From: a virus
Reading direction: 5' to 3' (one strand)
IMG/VR virus record: IMGVR_UViG_3300021185_002167
Span: 1 to 64,000 of that record
Length of the DNA stretch: 64,000 nt
The notes under the pieces are model-generated. The model did not search any database and had not been told where the DNA came from. It saw only the letters and a list, made by a program, of their open reading frames with translations. Within the stretch, counting starts at the first letter, position 1, and every line of letters starts with the position of its first letter. Of the stretch, positions 26,324 through 34,620 are shown in pieces. A program made the position numbers and the translations under genes.

Positions 26324-27454
26324 ATGAAAAACTTGAAAAAATCAACACAAATCATTTTGGAAGAGCTTGCTGTCAGATATCCTGACCAAACTCATTTCAG
26401 AAAAAATGCTATCGTCGAAATTGGCGAAAGCTTTGGATACACCGGCAAAGACTGGGATCCATTGATGAGCAAAACTAACAGAGTAAAAATTGGTACATAT
26501 GACCTCGAAGGTTTCATATCGCCAATTAGAGAAATCGTTTCTAATTCTGTAGTTCAACCAATCCCAGCAGCTGCAGCTCAAATGCAGTCAATTGTTAACG
26601 AAGAAAAGACTTTCGCAAAAACAGATCCTACATTTATTGCTTGGGGAGCATTCACTGACATCGTAAAAATCGTAAAGTCAAATATGTTTTACCCAACATA
26701 TATTTCAGGTCTTTCAGGCAATGGTAAAACATTCATGGTAGAACAAGCTTGCGCTAAAGTAGGCAAAGAATTTATCAGAGTTCAAATCAATCCTGAAACA
26801 GACGAGGATGATTTACTTGGTGGGTTCAGACTTATCAATGGAGAAACAGTTTTCTCTAAAGGTCCTGTTCTTAAAGCAATGGAGAATGGAGCAATCCTTC
26901 TCTTAGACGAAATCGATAGAGCAACAAACAAAATCATGTGCTTACAAGGAATCCTCGAAGGTAAACCAGTACTTGTCAAAAAGACTGGCGAAACAATATC
27001 GCCTGCAGAAGGATTCAATGTAATCGCAACTGCTAATACAAAAGGCAAAGGTTCTGAAGATGGCAGATTTACAGCGGCTTCAATCATTGATGATGCATTC
27101 CTTGAAAGGTTTACTATTTCAGTCGATCAACAGTTCCCTTCTCTTAACATTGAGAAAAAGATTGTTATTAAACACATGGAAAAGTTTGATTGCTTAGATA
27201 CTGACTTTGCTGAAAAGCTAGTTGTTTGGGCTGACATTATCAGAAAAACATTTTACGATGATGGTGTCGATGAAGTCATTTCAACAAGAAGACTTTGCCA
27301 CATTGTTCAAACGTTTTCGATCTTTAATAAAAGAGACAAAGCAATTGACTTATGTATTTCAAGGTTTGACGAAGATACAAAAGAAGCATTCCTTGACTTA
27401 TACAGTAAAGTAGATGCTGAACAAATTATAGCACCAGAGGAGTCAAATGTTTAA
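26324..27454 (+). CDS. cobS: MoxR/CobS-like AAA+ ATPase
   Basis: 376 residues. Walker A GLSGNGKT (129-136), DEDDLLGGF, Walker B LLLDEIDRA (about 191-199), sensor 1 VIATANTKG, and RFTISVDQQFPS, matching the MoxR/CobS clade. The N-terminal ~100 residues are an additional helical region. In the family these ATPases act with a VWA-domain partner, here the gene just upstream that shares the same upstream repeat. Name cobS follows phage convention; cobaltochelatase activity is not implied. The 3' end overlaps the next gene by 8 nt. Confidence 0.85.
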   Translation: MKNLKKSTQIILEELAVRYPDQTHFRKNAIVEIGESFGYTGKDWDPLMSKTNRVKIGTYDLEGFISPIREIVSNSVVQPIPAAAAQMQSIVNEEKTFAKTDPTFIAWGAFTDIVKIVKSNMFYPTYISGLSGNGKTFMVEQACAKVGKEFIRVQINPETDEDDLLGGFRLINGETVFSKGPVLKAMENGAILLLDEIDRATNKIMCLQGILEGKPVLVKKTGETISPAEGFNVIATANTKGKGSEDGRFTAASIIDDAFLERFTISVDQQFPSLNIEKKIVIKHMEKFDCLDTDFAEKLVVWADIIRKTFYDDGVDEVISTRRLCHIVQTFSIFNKRDKAIDLCISRFDEDTKEAFLDLYSKVDAEQIIAPEESNV

Positions 27455-27740
27455 TAAGAAAACTAAAACAATAGATTATAAATTTAACGAGGGAGCTCTT
27501 ATTAAAGAGCTTCAGAGTTATATAGACAAAACTTATGGCGGTCACTATTCAAAGAATCAGTTTCAATCAACTGAATTCATTATTGATTGTGGACATGGCA
27601 TGGGCTTTGCGTTAGGTAACGTGCTGAAATACGCACAAAGGTATGGTAAAAAAGAAGGTCACAATCGAGCTGACTTACTAAAGATTCTACATTACAGTAT
27701 TATCGCTTTAAATTGCCATGACAAAAAAAATGAAAAATAA
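27447..27740 (+). CDS. DUF3310-like small protein
   Basis: 97 residues. The block CGHGMGFALGNVLKYAQRYGKKEGHNRADLLKILHYSIIAL matches the DUF3310 pattern (F-x-x-GN-x-x-KY ... DL-K-x-x-Y) found in many phages, often near nucleotide metabolism genes; function is not known. It overlaps the CobS-like gene end, with GGAG upstream of the ATG, so it belongs to that transcript. Confidence 0.72.
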   Translation: MFNKKTKTIDYKFNEGALIKELQSYIDKTYGGHYSKNQFQSTEFIIDCGHGMGFALGNVLKYAQRYGKKEGHNRADLLKILHYSIIALNCHDKKNEK

Positions 27741-27743
27741 TCG

Positions 27744-27772
27744 TTTACATTATGTGTAAACTATGGTATAAT
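27744..27772 (+). promoter_or_regulatory. Early-type promoter for gene 45
   Basis: TTTACA / 17 bp / TATAAT with TGG; predicted start near 27779, leader with CGGAGAA before the ATG at 27792. Confidence 0.9.
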
Positions 27773-27791
27773 ATATTATAACGGAGAAAAT

Positions 27792-28463
27792 ATGAACCTA
27801 TCAAACGACACCTTAAATGTGTTAAAAAACTTTGCAACAATTAATCCTAATGTTGTTTTCAAACCAGGACAAAAGTTAAAGACTATATCAGAGTCCAAAA
27901 CAATTCTAGCATCAGCTACGATTGTAGAAGACTTTCCACAAGAGTTTGGAGTCTATGACTTAAACGAATTCTTATCAGTCTTAAACTTGATTGATAATCC
28001 AACGTTGGATTTTGAAGAGAAAGCAGTATTAGTAACAGGTGGTGGACAAAAGATAAGATATTTCTTTTCAGAAAGCGATATCCTAACTACACCTCAAAAA
28101 GATATTCAGATGCCAGATCCAGAGCTTGGTGTTTCTATTGATGAAGATAAACTTAATCAAATAAGAAAAGCTGCTGCTGTACTTGGTCATACTGAACTAG
28201 CGATTACAGGCGACAATGGAATTGTTACAGCCTCTGTACTTGATACAAGAGACTCGACTTCCAATGTGTTTGAAATAGAGCTAGATAAAGACAACTCATG
28301 TAAAAATGAGTTTAACTTCGTGGTAAGTATTCCTAACTTGAAGTTACTACCAGGCGATTACTTTGTAAGCATCAGCTCAAAGCTAATCTCTAACTGGACT
28401 AATAGTAACTATCCGGTAGATTATTTTATCGCTCTTGAGAAGAACTCAAGCTACAATGTATAA
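27792..28463 (+). CDS. 45: gp45 sliding clamp
   Basis: 223 residues (T4 gp45 is 228). N-terminal LSNDTLNVLKNFATINPNVVF and KTILASATIVEDFPQEFGVYDLNEFLSVL are diagnostic, as is the C-terminal PNLKLLPGDYFVSISSKLISNWTN. It is the trimeric processivity ring for gp43 and the mobile enhancer for gp55-dependent late promoters. Its 3' end contains a late box for the following gene. Confidence 0.95.
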   Translation: MNLSNDTLNVLKNFATINPNVVFKPGQKLKTISESKTILASATIVEDFPQEFGVYDLNEFLSVLNLIDNPTLDFEEKAVLVTGGGQKIRYFFSESDILTTPQKDIQMPDPELGVSIDEDKLNQIRKAAAVLGHTELAITGDNGIVTASVLDTRDSTSNVFEIELDKDNSCKNEFNFVVSIPNLKLLPGDYFVSISSKLISNWTNSNYPVDYFIALEKNSSYNV

Positions 28464-28466
28464 ATA
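28459..28466 (+). promoter_or_regulatory. Late promoter at the end of gene 45
   Basis: TATAAATA overlaps the last codons and stop of gene 45; predicted start near 28472 leads into a hairpin and the 28537 gene. Confidence 0.65.
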
Positions 28467-28479
28467 TATTGTAGGAATG

Positions 28480-28512
28480 GAAGATGCCGCATGGGGCGGG
28501 TCTTCTTATTTT
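28480..28512 (+). terminator. Hairpin after gene 45, terminator-like or late leader structure
   Basis: GAAGAT pairs with GTCTTC and CCGC with GCGG around loop ATGGG (one bulged G), followed by TTATTTTCG. It can terminate the gene 45 transcript, and it also lies 8 nt into the predicted late transcript from 28472. Confidence 0.6.
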
Positions 28513-28536
28513 CGTAACTATGCATAGGAGAAGATT

Positions 28537-28794
28537 ATGTCAGAAGAAGTAAATAACGTTGAAACTGAAGCTGAAGAAAGCGTCCAGTTAAGTCTACAGG
28601 ACATCGCTACAATGGTACAAATAATTGATATTTGTTCTAAAAGAGGTGGATTTGAAGGCCCTGAGCTTGAAGCAGTTGGCGGTTTAAGAAACAGAACAGT
28701 AACGTTTCTAAACGCAGCTTCAAAAGGTAGTGAAACACCAGAAGGTCAAGTACCTGAAGTGGAAGCACCTGCTGAAGATTCAGCCGAAGGTTAA
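28537..28794 (+). CDS. Conserved acidic hypothetical protein
   Basis: 85 residues, acidic at both ends, with a helical core (LQDIATMVQIIDICSKRGGFEGPELEAVGGLRNRTVTFLNAA) of a type I recall in marine T4-like phages. AGGAGA precedes the ATG. It lies in a short unit with its own late promoter (28459) and terminator (28800), inside an otherwise early replication region, so it is probably made late. Function unknown. Confidence 0.7.
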   Translation: MSEEVNNVETEAEESVQLSLQDIATMVQIIDICSKRGGFEGPELEAVGGLRNRTVTFLNAASKGSETPEGQVPEVEAPAEDSAEG

Positions 28795-28799
28795 TACAA

Positions 28800-28826
28800 G
28801 AGGGGTGAAAGTCCCCTCAAATTTTT
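28800..28826 (+). terminator. Intrinsic terminator
   Basis: GAGGGG / CCCCTC 6-bp stem with a 7-nt loop, followed by AAATTTTTA. Confidence 0.8.
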
Positions 28827-28843
28827 ATTATAAAGGATATATT

Positions 28844-29101
28844 ATGAACAATACTGAAAAAGCCAATCTGCTCGAGGCTTTACAAAAAGGGCAAGTCACA
28901 GTCACATTTACAAAAATAGATACAGGCGACGTAAGAGTCATGCCATGTACTCTAAATCCAGAAATGCTTAAAGCAAATGGTGTTAAAACAGAAATCAACT
29001 ACACATCTAACTCAATGGAAGCTTTTCCAGTTTGGTCGTTAGACAAAAACGCATGGAGGTCTTTTAGGTTAGATACAGTTGAAGGTTGGGAGGTACTATA
29101 A
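28844..29101 (+). CDS. Small DUF2693-like protein
   Basis: 85 residues starting MNNTEKANLLEALQKGQVTV; the segment VTFTKIDTGDVRVMPCTLNPEML resembles the phage family that reads FxKxDGxxRxMxCTL (DUF2693-like), function unknown. The ATG at 28844 has AAAGGA upstream; an in-frame upstream start at 28730 would run through the terminator. Its stop overlaps the gene 44 ATG (TAATG). Confidence 0.7.
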   Translation: MNNTEKANLLEALQKGQVTVTFTKIDTGDVRVMPCTLNPEMLKANGVKTEINYTSNSMEAFPVWSLDKNAWRSFRLDTVEGWEVL

Positions 29102-30036
29102 TGAATGAATTCCTATGGGTCGAAAAGTATAGACCAAAGAAAGTAGAGGAATGTGTTCTCTCAACAGATCTAAGAAAGATCTTTCTCAATGTTGTTAACA
29201 AAGGCGAACTGCAAAACATGATGTTTACTGGTACTGCAGGTACTGGTAAGACCACAGTTGCAAGAGCTCTTTGTAATGAATTAGATTTAGACTATATCGT
29301 AATCAATGGTTCAGAAGAATCAGGTATCGATACTCTTAGAAACAAAATCAAACAATTCGCTTCGTCGGTTTCCTTATCAGGCGGCTACAAAGTCGTCATC
29401 TTAGACGAAGCGGATTACCTTAATCCACAATCCACTCAACCAGCTTTGCGTGGATTCATCGAAGAGTTTAGCAATAATTGTAGGTTCATACTTACATGCA
29501 ACTTTAAGAATCGTATTATAGAACCATTACATTCAAGATGTAGTGTTATTGAATTTACTATGCCAAAGAAAGAAAGAGATGCTTTGGCTGGTTTGTTCAT
29601 GCAAAGAGTACAACAAATCTTACAAGTTGAAAGTATTAATTCAGATCCAGCTGTTCTTGCTGAACTGATTATCAAATACTTTCCAGACTTTCGTAGAACA
29701 TTAAATGAGTTACAAAGATATTCAAACTTCGGTAAAATCGATAGTGGCATATTAGTTAACTCAACAGATATTAGTCTAGATACTCTGATGTCTTCTCTTA
29801 AACTTAAGGACTTTAAGAAGATGAGACATTGGGTTGCAGATAATATCGACACTGAACCCGCATCAATGTTTCGTAAAGTATACGATAACATGAACGAGTT
29901 CGTAGAGCCGCAGTCAATACCACAACTTGTATTGATTTTGGCTGATTATCAATATAAGAATAGCTTCGTAGCAGATCATGAACTTAATATGGTTGCTTGT
30001 CTAACTGAAGTTATGGCAGGAGTAAAATTCAAATGA
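29101..30036 (+). CDS. 44: gp44 clamp loader large subunit
   Basis: 311 residues (T4 gp44 is 319). AAA+ motifs: WVEKYRPKKVEE N-terminus, Walker A GTAGTGKT (44-51), Walker B VVILDEADYL, sensor 1 LTCNFKNRI, and the SRC arginine-finger motif LHSRCSVIEF. Loads gp45 on DNA with gp62. The ATG at 29101 is preferred over an in-frame TTG at 29086 because GGGAGG sits 8 nt upstream. Confidence 0.95.
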   Translation: MNEFLWVEKYRPKKVEECVLSTDLRKIFLNVVNKGELQNMMFTGTAGTGKTTVARALCNELDLDYIVINGSEESGIDTLRNKIKQFASSVSLSGGYKVVILDEADYLNPQSTQPALRGFIEEFSNNCRFILTCNFKNRIIEPLHSRCSVIEFTMPKKERDALAGLFMQRVQQILQVESINSDPAVLAELIIKYFPDFRRTLNELQRYSNFGKIDSGILVNSTDISLDTLMSSLKLKDFKKMRHWVADNIDTEPASMFRKVYDNMNEFVEPQSIPQLVLILADYQYKNSFVADHELNMVACLTEVMAGVKFK

Positions 30037-30236
30037 AAAAATTCAATATAAATCCATTGACTGGCGAACCAATCGAAATGGAAGAATCTAAATGGGACGT
30101 AGTAACAGTTCATTACGAAGGCTTTATAACTGAAAAGTATAGAGCAGTAAAGTATAATGATGATAATGTTATCGTTGCAGAAAGAAGTTTTAATACAAAA
30201 GAAATGGCAGAAGCTTATATCGCACAACAATCATGA
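30033..30236 (+). CDS. Small hypothetical protein between 44 and 62
   Basis: 67 residues, overlapping gene 44 and gene 62 by 4 nt each (ATGA). Contains INPLTGEPIEMEES and a beta-strand-like region (VVTVHYEGFITEKYRAVKYNDDNVIVAERSF). Not recognised. Tight coupling to the clamp loader genes suggests co-expression, not necessarily shared function. Confidence 0.65.
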   Translation: MKKFNINPLTGEPIEMEESKWDVVTVHYEGFITEKYRAVKYNDDNVIVAERSFNTKEMAEAYIAQQS

Positions 30237-30610
30237 ACCCATTCGAATACTTAAAAGCAATCAACGAAACTAAGAAAGACATTATGGTAGATGATATTGC
30301 TGAAAAAGAATACAACGCATTTCTTATTAATCGTGGACTCTCATTCTTTAAGGATACTATCCTATATGCAAATGAAATGAACATCCACCATCACCTAGAT
30401 AATCGCGTTCAGTTTGATTTTTTTATAAATATAATTAGGAAGAAAAAGAGATGGTCCAAGTGGATTAAAGCAGATGACGTTGCTAATCTCGAACTCATCA
30501 AAGAATATTATGGATATAGTAATGAGAAAGCTAAATCTGCATTAACATTAATGAGTAATGAACAAATTGAACAATTGAAAATGAGGATTTATAAAGGTGG
30601 AAAACGATAA
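30233..30610 (+). CDS. 62: gp62-like clamp loader small subunit
   Basis: 125 residues (T4 gp62 is 187, so this is short). Begins MNPFEYLKAINETKKDIM; FLINRGLSFFKDTILYANEMN and LDNRVQFDFFINIIRKKKRWSKW are typical of the marine T4-like gp62. Partner of gp44. The assignment also relies on its place between 44 and regA. Overlaps regA by 14 nt. Confidence 0.85.
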   Translation: MNPFEYLKAINETKKDIMVDDIAEKEYNAFLINRGLSFFKDTILYANEMNIHHHLDNRVQFDFFINIIRKKKRWSKWIKADDVANLELIKEYYGYSNEKAKSALTLMSNEQIEQLKMRIYKGGKR

Positions 30611-31022
30611 CATTCAAATAACTGATTGGACTCCTGGCTCTATGCTAGAAGTTACTCTCAACGAACCAGACGACTTTTTAAAGATAAGAGAAACTCTTAC
30701 TCGAATAGGAGTCGCATCAAGAAAAGACCAGAAGCTATATCAGTCTTGCCATATATTACATAAGCAAGGTAGATACTTCATAACACATTTTAAAGAGCTC
30801 TTTCTTTTAGACGGAAAACCTTCTAGTCTATTAGAAAATGACATACATCGTAGAAATACGATTGCAACACTACTTGCAGATTGGGGACTTGTAACTATGG
30901 TCAATCCTGATCTTGCAAAAGAGATTGCTCCTTTAAGACAAATTAAGGTGATTCCCTTCAAGGAAAAATCTCAATGGGAGCTCTGTCCAAAATATAATAT
31001 AGGAAACACTCAAAAGGATTAG
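30597..31022 (+). CDS. regA: RegA translational repressor
   Basis: 141 residues (T4 RegA is 122). The core LEVTLNEPDDFLKIRETLTRIGVASRKDQKLYQSCHILHKQGRYFITHFKELFLLDG is strongly RegA. RegA binds start regions of early mRNAs (including 44, 45 and itself in T4) and blocks initiation. GTG start at 30597, inside gene 62. Whether RegA acts here on leaderless mRNAs, which lack the usual operator space, is open. Confidence 0.92.
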   Translation: MENDNIQITDWTPGSMLEVTLNEPDDFLKIRETLTRIGVASRKDQKLYQSCHILHKQGRYFITHFKELFLLDGKPSSLLENDIHRRNTIATLLADWGLVTMVNPDLAKEIAPLRQIKVIPFKEKSQWELCPKYNIGNTQKD

Positions 31023-31169
31023 ATGACAGGAAAAGAACAAACTAAAACACTTAAAAGATTAAACTTAATACCAAGAAACAGAATGATAGAAGAGCAAATA
31101 ACATTACTTAAATATATGTACATATTTGTCTCAGGAATTATTCTAGGTATATTTACACAAATTTTATAA
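31023..31169 (+). CDS. Small single-span membrane protein
   Basis: 48 residues starting at the base after the regA stop. Basic N-terminus (MTGKEQTKTLKRLNLIPRNR), then one hydrophobic segment (MYIFVSGIILGIFTQIL) reaching the C-terminus. AAGGATTAG precedes the ATG. Function unknown. Confidence 0.55.
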   Translation: MTGKEQTKTLKRLNLIPRNRMIEEQITLLKYMYIFVSGIILGIFTQIL

Positions 31170-31186
31170 ACTAGCTATCAAGCTAT

Positions 31187-31194
31187 TATAAATA
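31187..31194 (+). promoter_or_regulatory. Late promoter for hsp20
   Basis: TATAAATA in the 90-bp gap; predicted start near 31200 followed by a leader hairpin (31203-31224). Confidence 0.75.
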
Positions 31195-31202
31195 TAATTG
31201 AA

Positions 31203-31224
31203 GAATGCGGTATTGGACCGGTTC
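31203..31224 (+). other. Leader hairpin of the hsp20 transcript
   Basis: CGGT-ATTGG-ACCG stem-loop extended by GAA/TTC across a small internal loop, starting about 3 nt after the predicted late start. Confidence 0.5.
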
Positions 31225-31259
31225 TCAACAACCTTGCTATTATATAGGAGGAACTAAAA

Positions 31260-31715
31260 ATGGTAAGAAATACTTTGAACGTACCACGTTCACTATTCGT
31301 TGGATTTGACACATTATTTGAAGACCTGGAAAGGATTCATCAAAGTGCTAGATCTGGAAATGATAACTATCCACCACATAACGTTGTGAAAATCGATGAT
31401 GAAAAATTTCTCATCGAGCTAGCAGTTGCTGGATTTAAGGAAAGCGATATTAATATCGAACTTAAAGACGGTATACTGAAAGTCAAAGGAGAGGTGGAAC
31501 CAGCAGAACGTGAATACGCATATAAAGGTATATCGTCCCGCAAATTTGAGAAGTCCTTCCGACTCTCTGAATTTGTCGTAATAGACGGTGCTGATCTGAA
31601 GGATGGAATACTAGTGGTGTATGCCAGAGTAGAACTCCCAGAAGAGAAGCGTCCTAGGAAGATCAAATTAGGGTCTGCTGGGGCATCAAAGAAGAAAGAA
31701 TATCTCGTTGAATAG
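31260..31715 (+). CDS. hsp20: Hsp20-family small heat-shock protein
   Basis: 151 residues. Alpha-crystallin domain from about 38 to 130: PPHNVVKIDDEKFLIELAVAGF, DINIELKDGILKVKGE, YKGISSRKFEKSFRL, and the DGILVVYARVELPEEKRPRKIKL end resembling IbpA. A holdase chaperone; a frequent accessory gene in marine T4-like phages. Late promoter plus AGGAGG Shine-Dalgarno indicate strong late expression, suggesting a role in virion assembly or late host stress. Confidence 0.92.
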   Translation: MVRNTLNVPRSLFVGFDTLFEDLERIHQSARSGNDNYPPHNVVKIDDEKFLIELAVAGFKESDINIELKDGILKVKGEVEPAEREYAYKGISSRKFEKSFRLSEFVVIDGADLKDGILVVYARVELPEEKRPRKIKLGSAGASKKKEYLVE

Positions 31716-31778
31716 AGATAAACTGGCGAGCAGCGAAACTCAGTAGATATGTATAAAACACATTTACTGGAGAACAAC

Positions 31779-31919
31779 ATGAAACATATAATTCACATAG
31801 CTGAAAAGTATGATGACGTTGCCGAGGCCTTAAGAACAACTGCAGTTGCTATAGTAACAACTGGACTAATTTTAGGATTAGCACCAGCTTTAATGATAGC
31901 ACAAGCGGCCAGTTTTTAA
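31779..31919 (+). CDS. Small membrane protein
   Basis: 46 residues: short soluble helix (MKHIIHIAEKYDDVAEALRTT) then a hydrophobic segment (AVAIVTTGLILGLAPALMIAQAA). GGAG precedes the ATG at good spacing, and a GNRA-loop terminator follows. Function unknown. Confidence 0.6.
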   Translation: MKHIIHIAEKYDDVAEALRTTAVAIVTTGLILGLAPALMIAQAASF

Positions 31920-31936
31920 GACATTGACAATCATGC

Positions 31937-31965
31937 GGGGCTAAGAAATTAGCCCCAACCTTTTT
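31937..31965 (+). terminator. Intrinsic terminator upstream of gene 43
   Basis: GGGGCTAA-GAAA-TTAGCCCC, a perfect 8-bp stem with a GNRA tetraloop, then AACCTTTTT. Separates the hsp20 late unit from the polymerase promoter. Confidence 0.9.
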
Positions 31966-31985
31966 GAAATAAATTGAAATAATCG

Positions 31986-32014
31986 TTTACAAACGACTTA
32001 AACTATGGTATAAT
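31986..32014 (+). promoter_or_regulatory. Early-type promoter for gene 43, leaderless configuration
   Basis: TTTACA / 17 bp / TATAAT with TGG. The seventh base after the -10 is the A of the gene 43 ATG (32021), so +1 coincides with the start codon. Confidence 0.88.
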
Positions 32015-32020
32015 ATATAC

Positions 32021-34552
32021 ATGCTACAATACTACACAAACGTTTCTCGATATGGGAATCAAATTCTCCTAAGAGGATATGACCACGGTCGAAGAATCGA
32101 AAAGAAAATCAAATACGAACCAATTCTTTTTACATCAACTAATCTTAAGACTTCTTGGAAAGCTCTTGATGGTTCTCCTGTTGGTGTAGCAAATGCTGGT
32201 AAAAGATTCGAGTCAATGCGTACTGCGAATGAATATGTTACAGCAAACAAAGGAGTATCAGGTAAAACAATCTATGGAAATACAAAGTATATTCCTGCGT
32301 TTATCAATGACTACTACCCAGGCGATATAGAATTCAATCGTAACAAAATCAACGTAACCACCATCGATATCGAAGTACAATCTGATGATGGATTCCCTGA
32401 ACCAGAAAAAGCAGATCACAAAGTAACTGCAATCTGTATGAAGAGTAATATTGGAGAAACATATTACGTTTGGGGACTTGGTGATTACGATTCAGATAAA
32501 TCTTACATGAAAGACCACATGGTTGTATATCGTAAGTTTGATCGTGAAGATGATTTACTTATTAATTTTATTACGCACTGGTCATCTCAACAATATTGTC
32601 CAGATGTCGTAACAGGTTGGAACAGTCGATTCTTCGATATTCCATACCTTGTCAATCGTATTAATCGTATGCTTGGCGAAAGCTATGTCAAAAGACTTAG
32701 TCCTTGGGGATTAGTTGACAGACAAGAAATAACAAAGATGGGTAGAACACAAACTGCTTATGAGCTTAAAGGTATATCACAACTTGATTACTTAGACTTA
32801 TTTAAGAAGTTTGGCTACTCTTATGGTCCACAAGAATCGTATAAACTCGATCATATTGCACATGTTGTTCTTGGAGAAAAGAAACTTTCATACGAAGAAT
32901 ACTCTAATCTACATACTCTTTACAAATACAATCATCAAAAGTTTATTGATTACAATATCAAAGACGTTGAGCTTGTCGATCGTATCGAAGATAAACTTGG
33001 ATTGATTACTCTCTGTATGACAATGGCATATAAAGGTGGAGTCAATTACAATGATACCTTTGGTACTACTCTTATATGGGATACGATTATCTATCGTAAA
33101 CTCTTTCAAAACAACATTGTTGTACCATTCATCGAAGATAAAGTCAAATCAGATTATCCAGGTGGATTCGTAAAAGATCCGCATGTAGGAATACACGATA
33201 ATGTAGTATCATTCGATCTTAACTCGCTTTATCCTTCTATTATTATGCAATATAATATGTCGCCTGAAACAATTTCAAGTGGAGAGATTACTCAATTCGA
33301 TATTGAAAACGTACTTGCAAAAGGAGCAAGACCAGATAAACGTGGTAAAGCTCTTGCAGCAAATGGTCAATACTTTGAAACTAATCGACCAGGCATTGTT
33401 CCATTCATTATCGATGAGATGTATAAAGAACGTGTAGAAATCAAACAAGAAATGATTAATGCTCAAAAAGAATTACAAAAGGTCGATAAAGAAGATAAGC
33501 AAGAAATGTATCGTATAGAACGTAATATTGCAATTGCAGAAAACAGACAAATGTCGATTAAGATTCTTCTTAACTCTCTTTATGGCGCAATGGGTAATCG
33601 TTACTTTAGATTCTTTGACCAAAGAATTGCTGAAGCTATTACACTTACCGGACAGTTAACTATTCGTTGGGCTGAATACGCTCTTAACTCTTATCTTAAC
33701 AAAGCTTTAAAAAACACAACATGGAAAGACTATATTGTTGCAATCGATACTGATTCGCTTTATGTATCTCTTGACGATGTAGTAACAAAACTTAATCCTA
33801 AGAGTCCAATTGACTTTATGGATAAACTCAGTCAAGAAGCTCTTGAACCAGCTCTTGAATCTGCATACGCAGATCTTTATGACATGCTTGGTGGTGTAGA
33901 TAATCGTATGGTCATGAAACGTGAAGCAATCGCTGATCGTGCTCTTTGGACTGCAAAGAAACGTTATATAATGAATGTACATGACAACGAAGGAGTAAGA
34001 TACGCTGAACCAAAACTCAAAATCATGGGTATTGAAGCTATCAAATCTTCTACACCAGCTCCATGTCGTCAAGCGCTTAAAGATATCTTTCACGTTATCA
34101 TGAAAGAAGACGAAAAGTCAGTACAAGACGCGATTGAGCAATTTAAAAATCATTTCAAAACTCTTGACCCTGACCAAATCGCGTTTCCACGTGGAGTAAC
34201 TCAAGTCAAGAAGTGGCAGGATAGAAACAACCTCTATAAAAAAGGTACACCTATTCATGTTCGTGGTTCTATACTCTATAACAAGCTTGTAGAAGATATG
34301 TCACTTAAAAAGAAATACGAACAAATCAAAGCAGGCGAAAAGATTAAATTCTTGTATCTTCGTCAGCCTAATTCAATTCATGAAAATGTTATCTCATTCT
34401 CAGACTACTTACCAGAAGAGTTTGGCTTAAGAAAATATATCGATCATGAACTACAATTTCAAAAGACATTCCTAGATCCGATTCAACCGATCTTGGATGC
34501 TGTCGGTTGGACATCAGAAGAAGTAGCCAGCTTAGAGGACTTCTTTGGCTAA
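32021..34552 (+). CDS. 43: gp43 family B DNA polymerase
   Basis: 843 residues (T4 gp43 is 898). Exonuclease motifs: TTIDIEVQSDDGFP (Exo I), VTGWNSRFFDIPYL (Exo II), YNIKDVELVD (Exo III). Polymerase motifs: FDLNSLYPSIIMQYNMSPET (A), KILLNSLYGAMGNRYFRF (B), AIDTDSLYV (C). C-terminal region holds the clamp-binding tail (SLEDFFG). Both activities look intact. The ATG is at the predicted transcription start with no Shine-Dalgarno. Confidence 0.96.
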   Translation: MLQYYTNVSRYGNQILLRGYDHGRRIEKKIKYEPILFTSTNLKTSWKALDGSPVGVANAGKRFESMRTANEYVTANKGVSGKTIYGNTKYIPAFINDYYPGDIEFNRNKINVTTIDIEVQSDDGFPEPEKADHKVTAICMKSNIGETYYVWGLGDYDSDKSYMKDHMVVYRKFDREDDLLINFITHWSSQQYCPDVVTGWNSRFFDIPYLVNRINRMLGESYVKRLSPWGLVDRQEITKMGRTQTAYELKGISQLDYLDLFKKFGYSYGPQESYKLDHIAHVVLGEKKLSYEEYSNLHTLYKYNHQKFIDYNIKDVELVDRIEDKLGLITLCMTMAYKGGVNYNDTFGTTLIWDTIIYRKLFQNNIVVPFIEDKVKSDYPGGFVKDPHVGIHDNVVSFDLNSLYPSIIMQYNMSPETISSGEITQFDIENVLAKGARPDKRGKALAANGQYFETNRPGIVPFIIDEMYKERVEIKQEMINAQKELQKVDKEDKQEMYRIERNIAIAENRQMSIKILLNSLYGAMGNRYFRFFDQRIAEAITLTGQLTIRWAEYALNSYLNKALKNTTWKDYIVAIDTDSLYVSLDDVVTKLNPKSPIDFMDKLSQEALEPALESAYADLYDMLGGVDNRMVMKREAIADRALWTAKKRYIMNVHDNEGVRYAEPKLKIMGIEAIKSSTPAPCRQALKDIFHVIMKEDEKSVQDAIEQFKNHFKTLDPDQIAFPRGVTQVKKWQDRNNLYKKGTPIHVRGSILYNKLVEDMSLKKKYEQIKAGEKIKFLYLRQPNSIHENVISFSDYLPEEFGLRKYIDHELQFQKTFLDPIQPILDAVGWTSEEVASLEDFFG

Positions 34553-34569
34553 AATAAATAAAATAAACC

Positions 34570-34598
34570 TTTACATTATACCTAAACTATGGTATAAT
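34570..34598 (+). promoter_or_regulatory. Early-type promoter for the Sm-like/MazG/primase-like unit
   Basis: TTTACA (preceded by C instead of G) / 17 bp / TATAAT with TGG; predicted start near 34605. Confidence 0.85.
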
Positions 34599-34620
34599 AG
34601 ATATACAAATGGAGAAAAAT

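Noticed and set aside
24049-27454. Cobalamin biosynthesis as the function of the CobT/CobS-like pair
   Set aside because: No CobN-type subunit is present, and the HExxH motif is not part of cobaltochelatase CobT; the name is kept only as a family label.
30190-30384. Minus-strand open frames in the clamp loader/regA region
   Set aside because: No promoter of either class on that strand and full overlap with well-supported genes.
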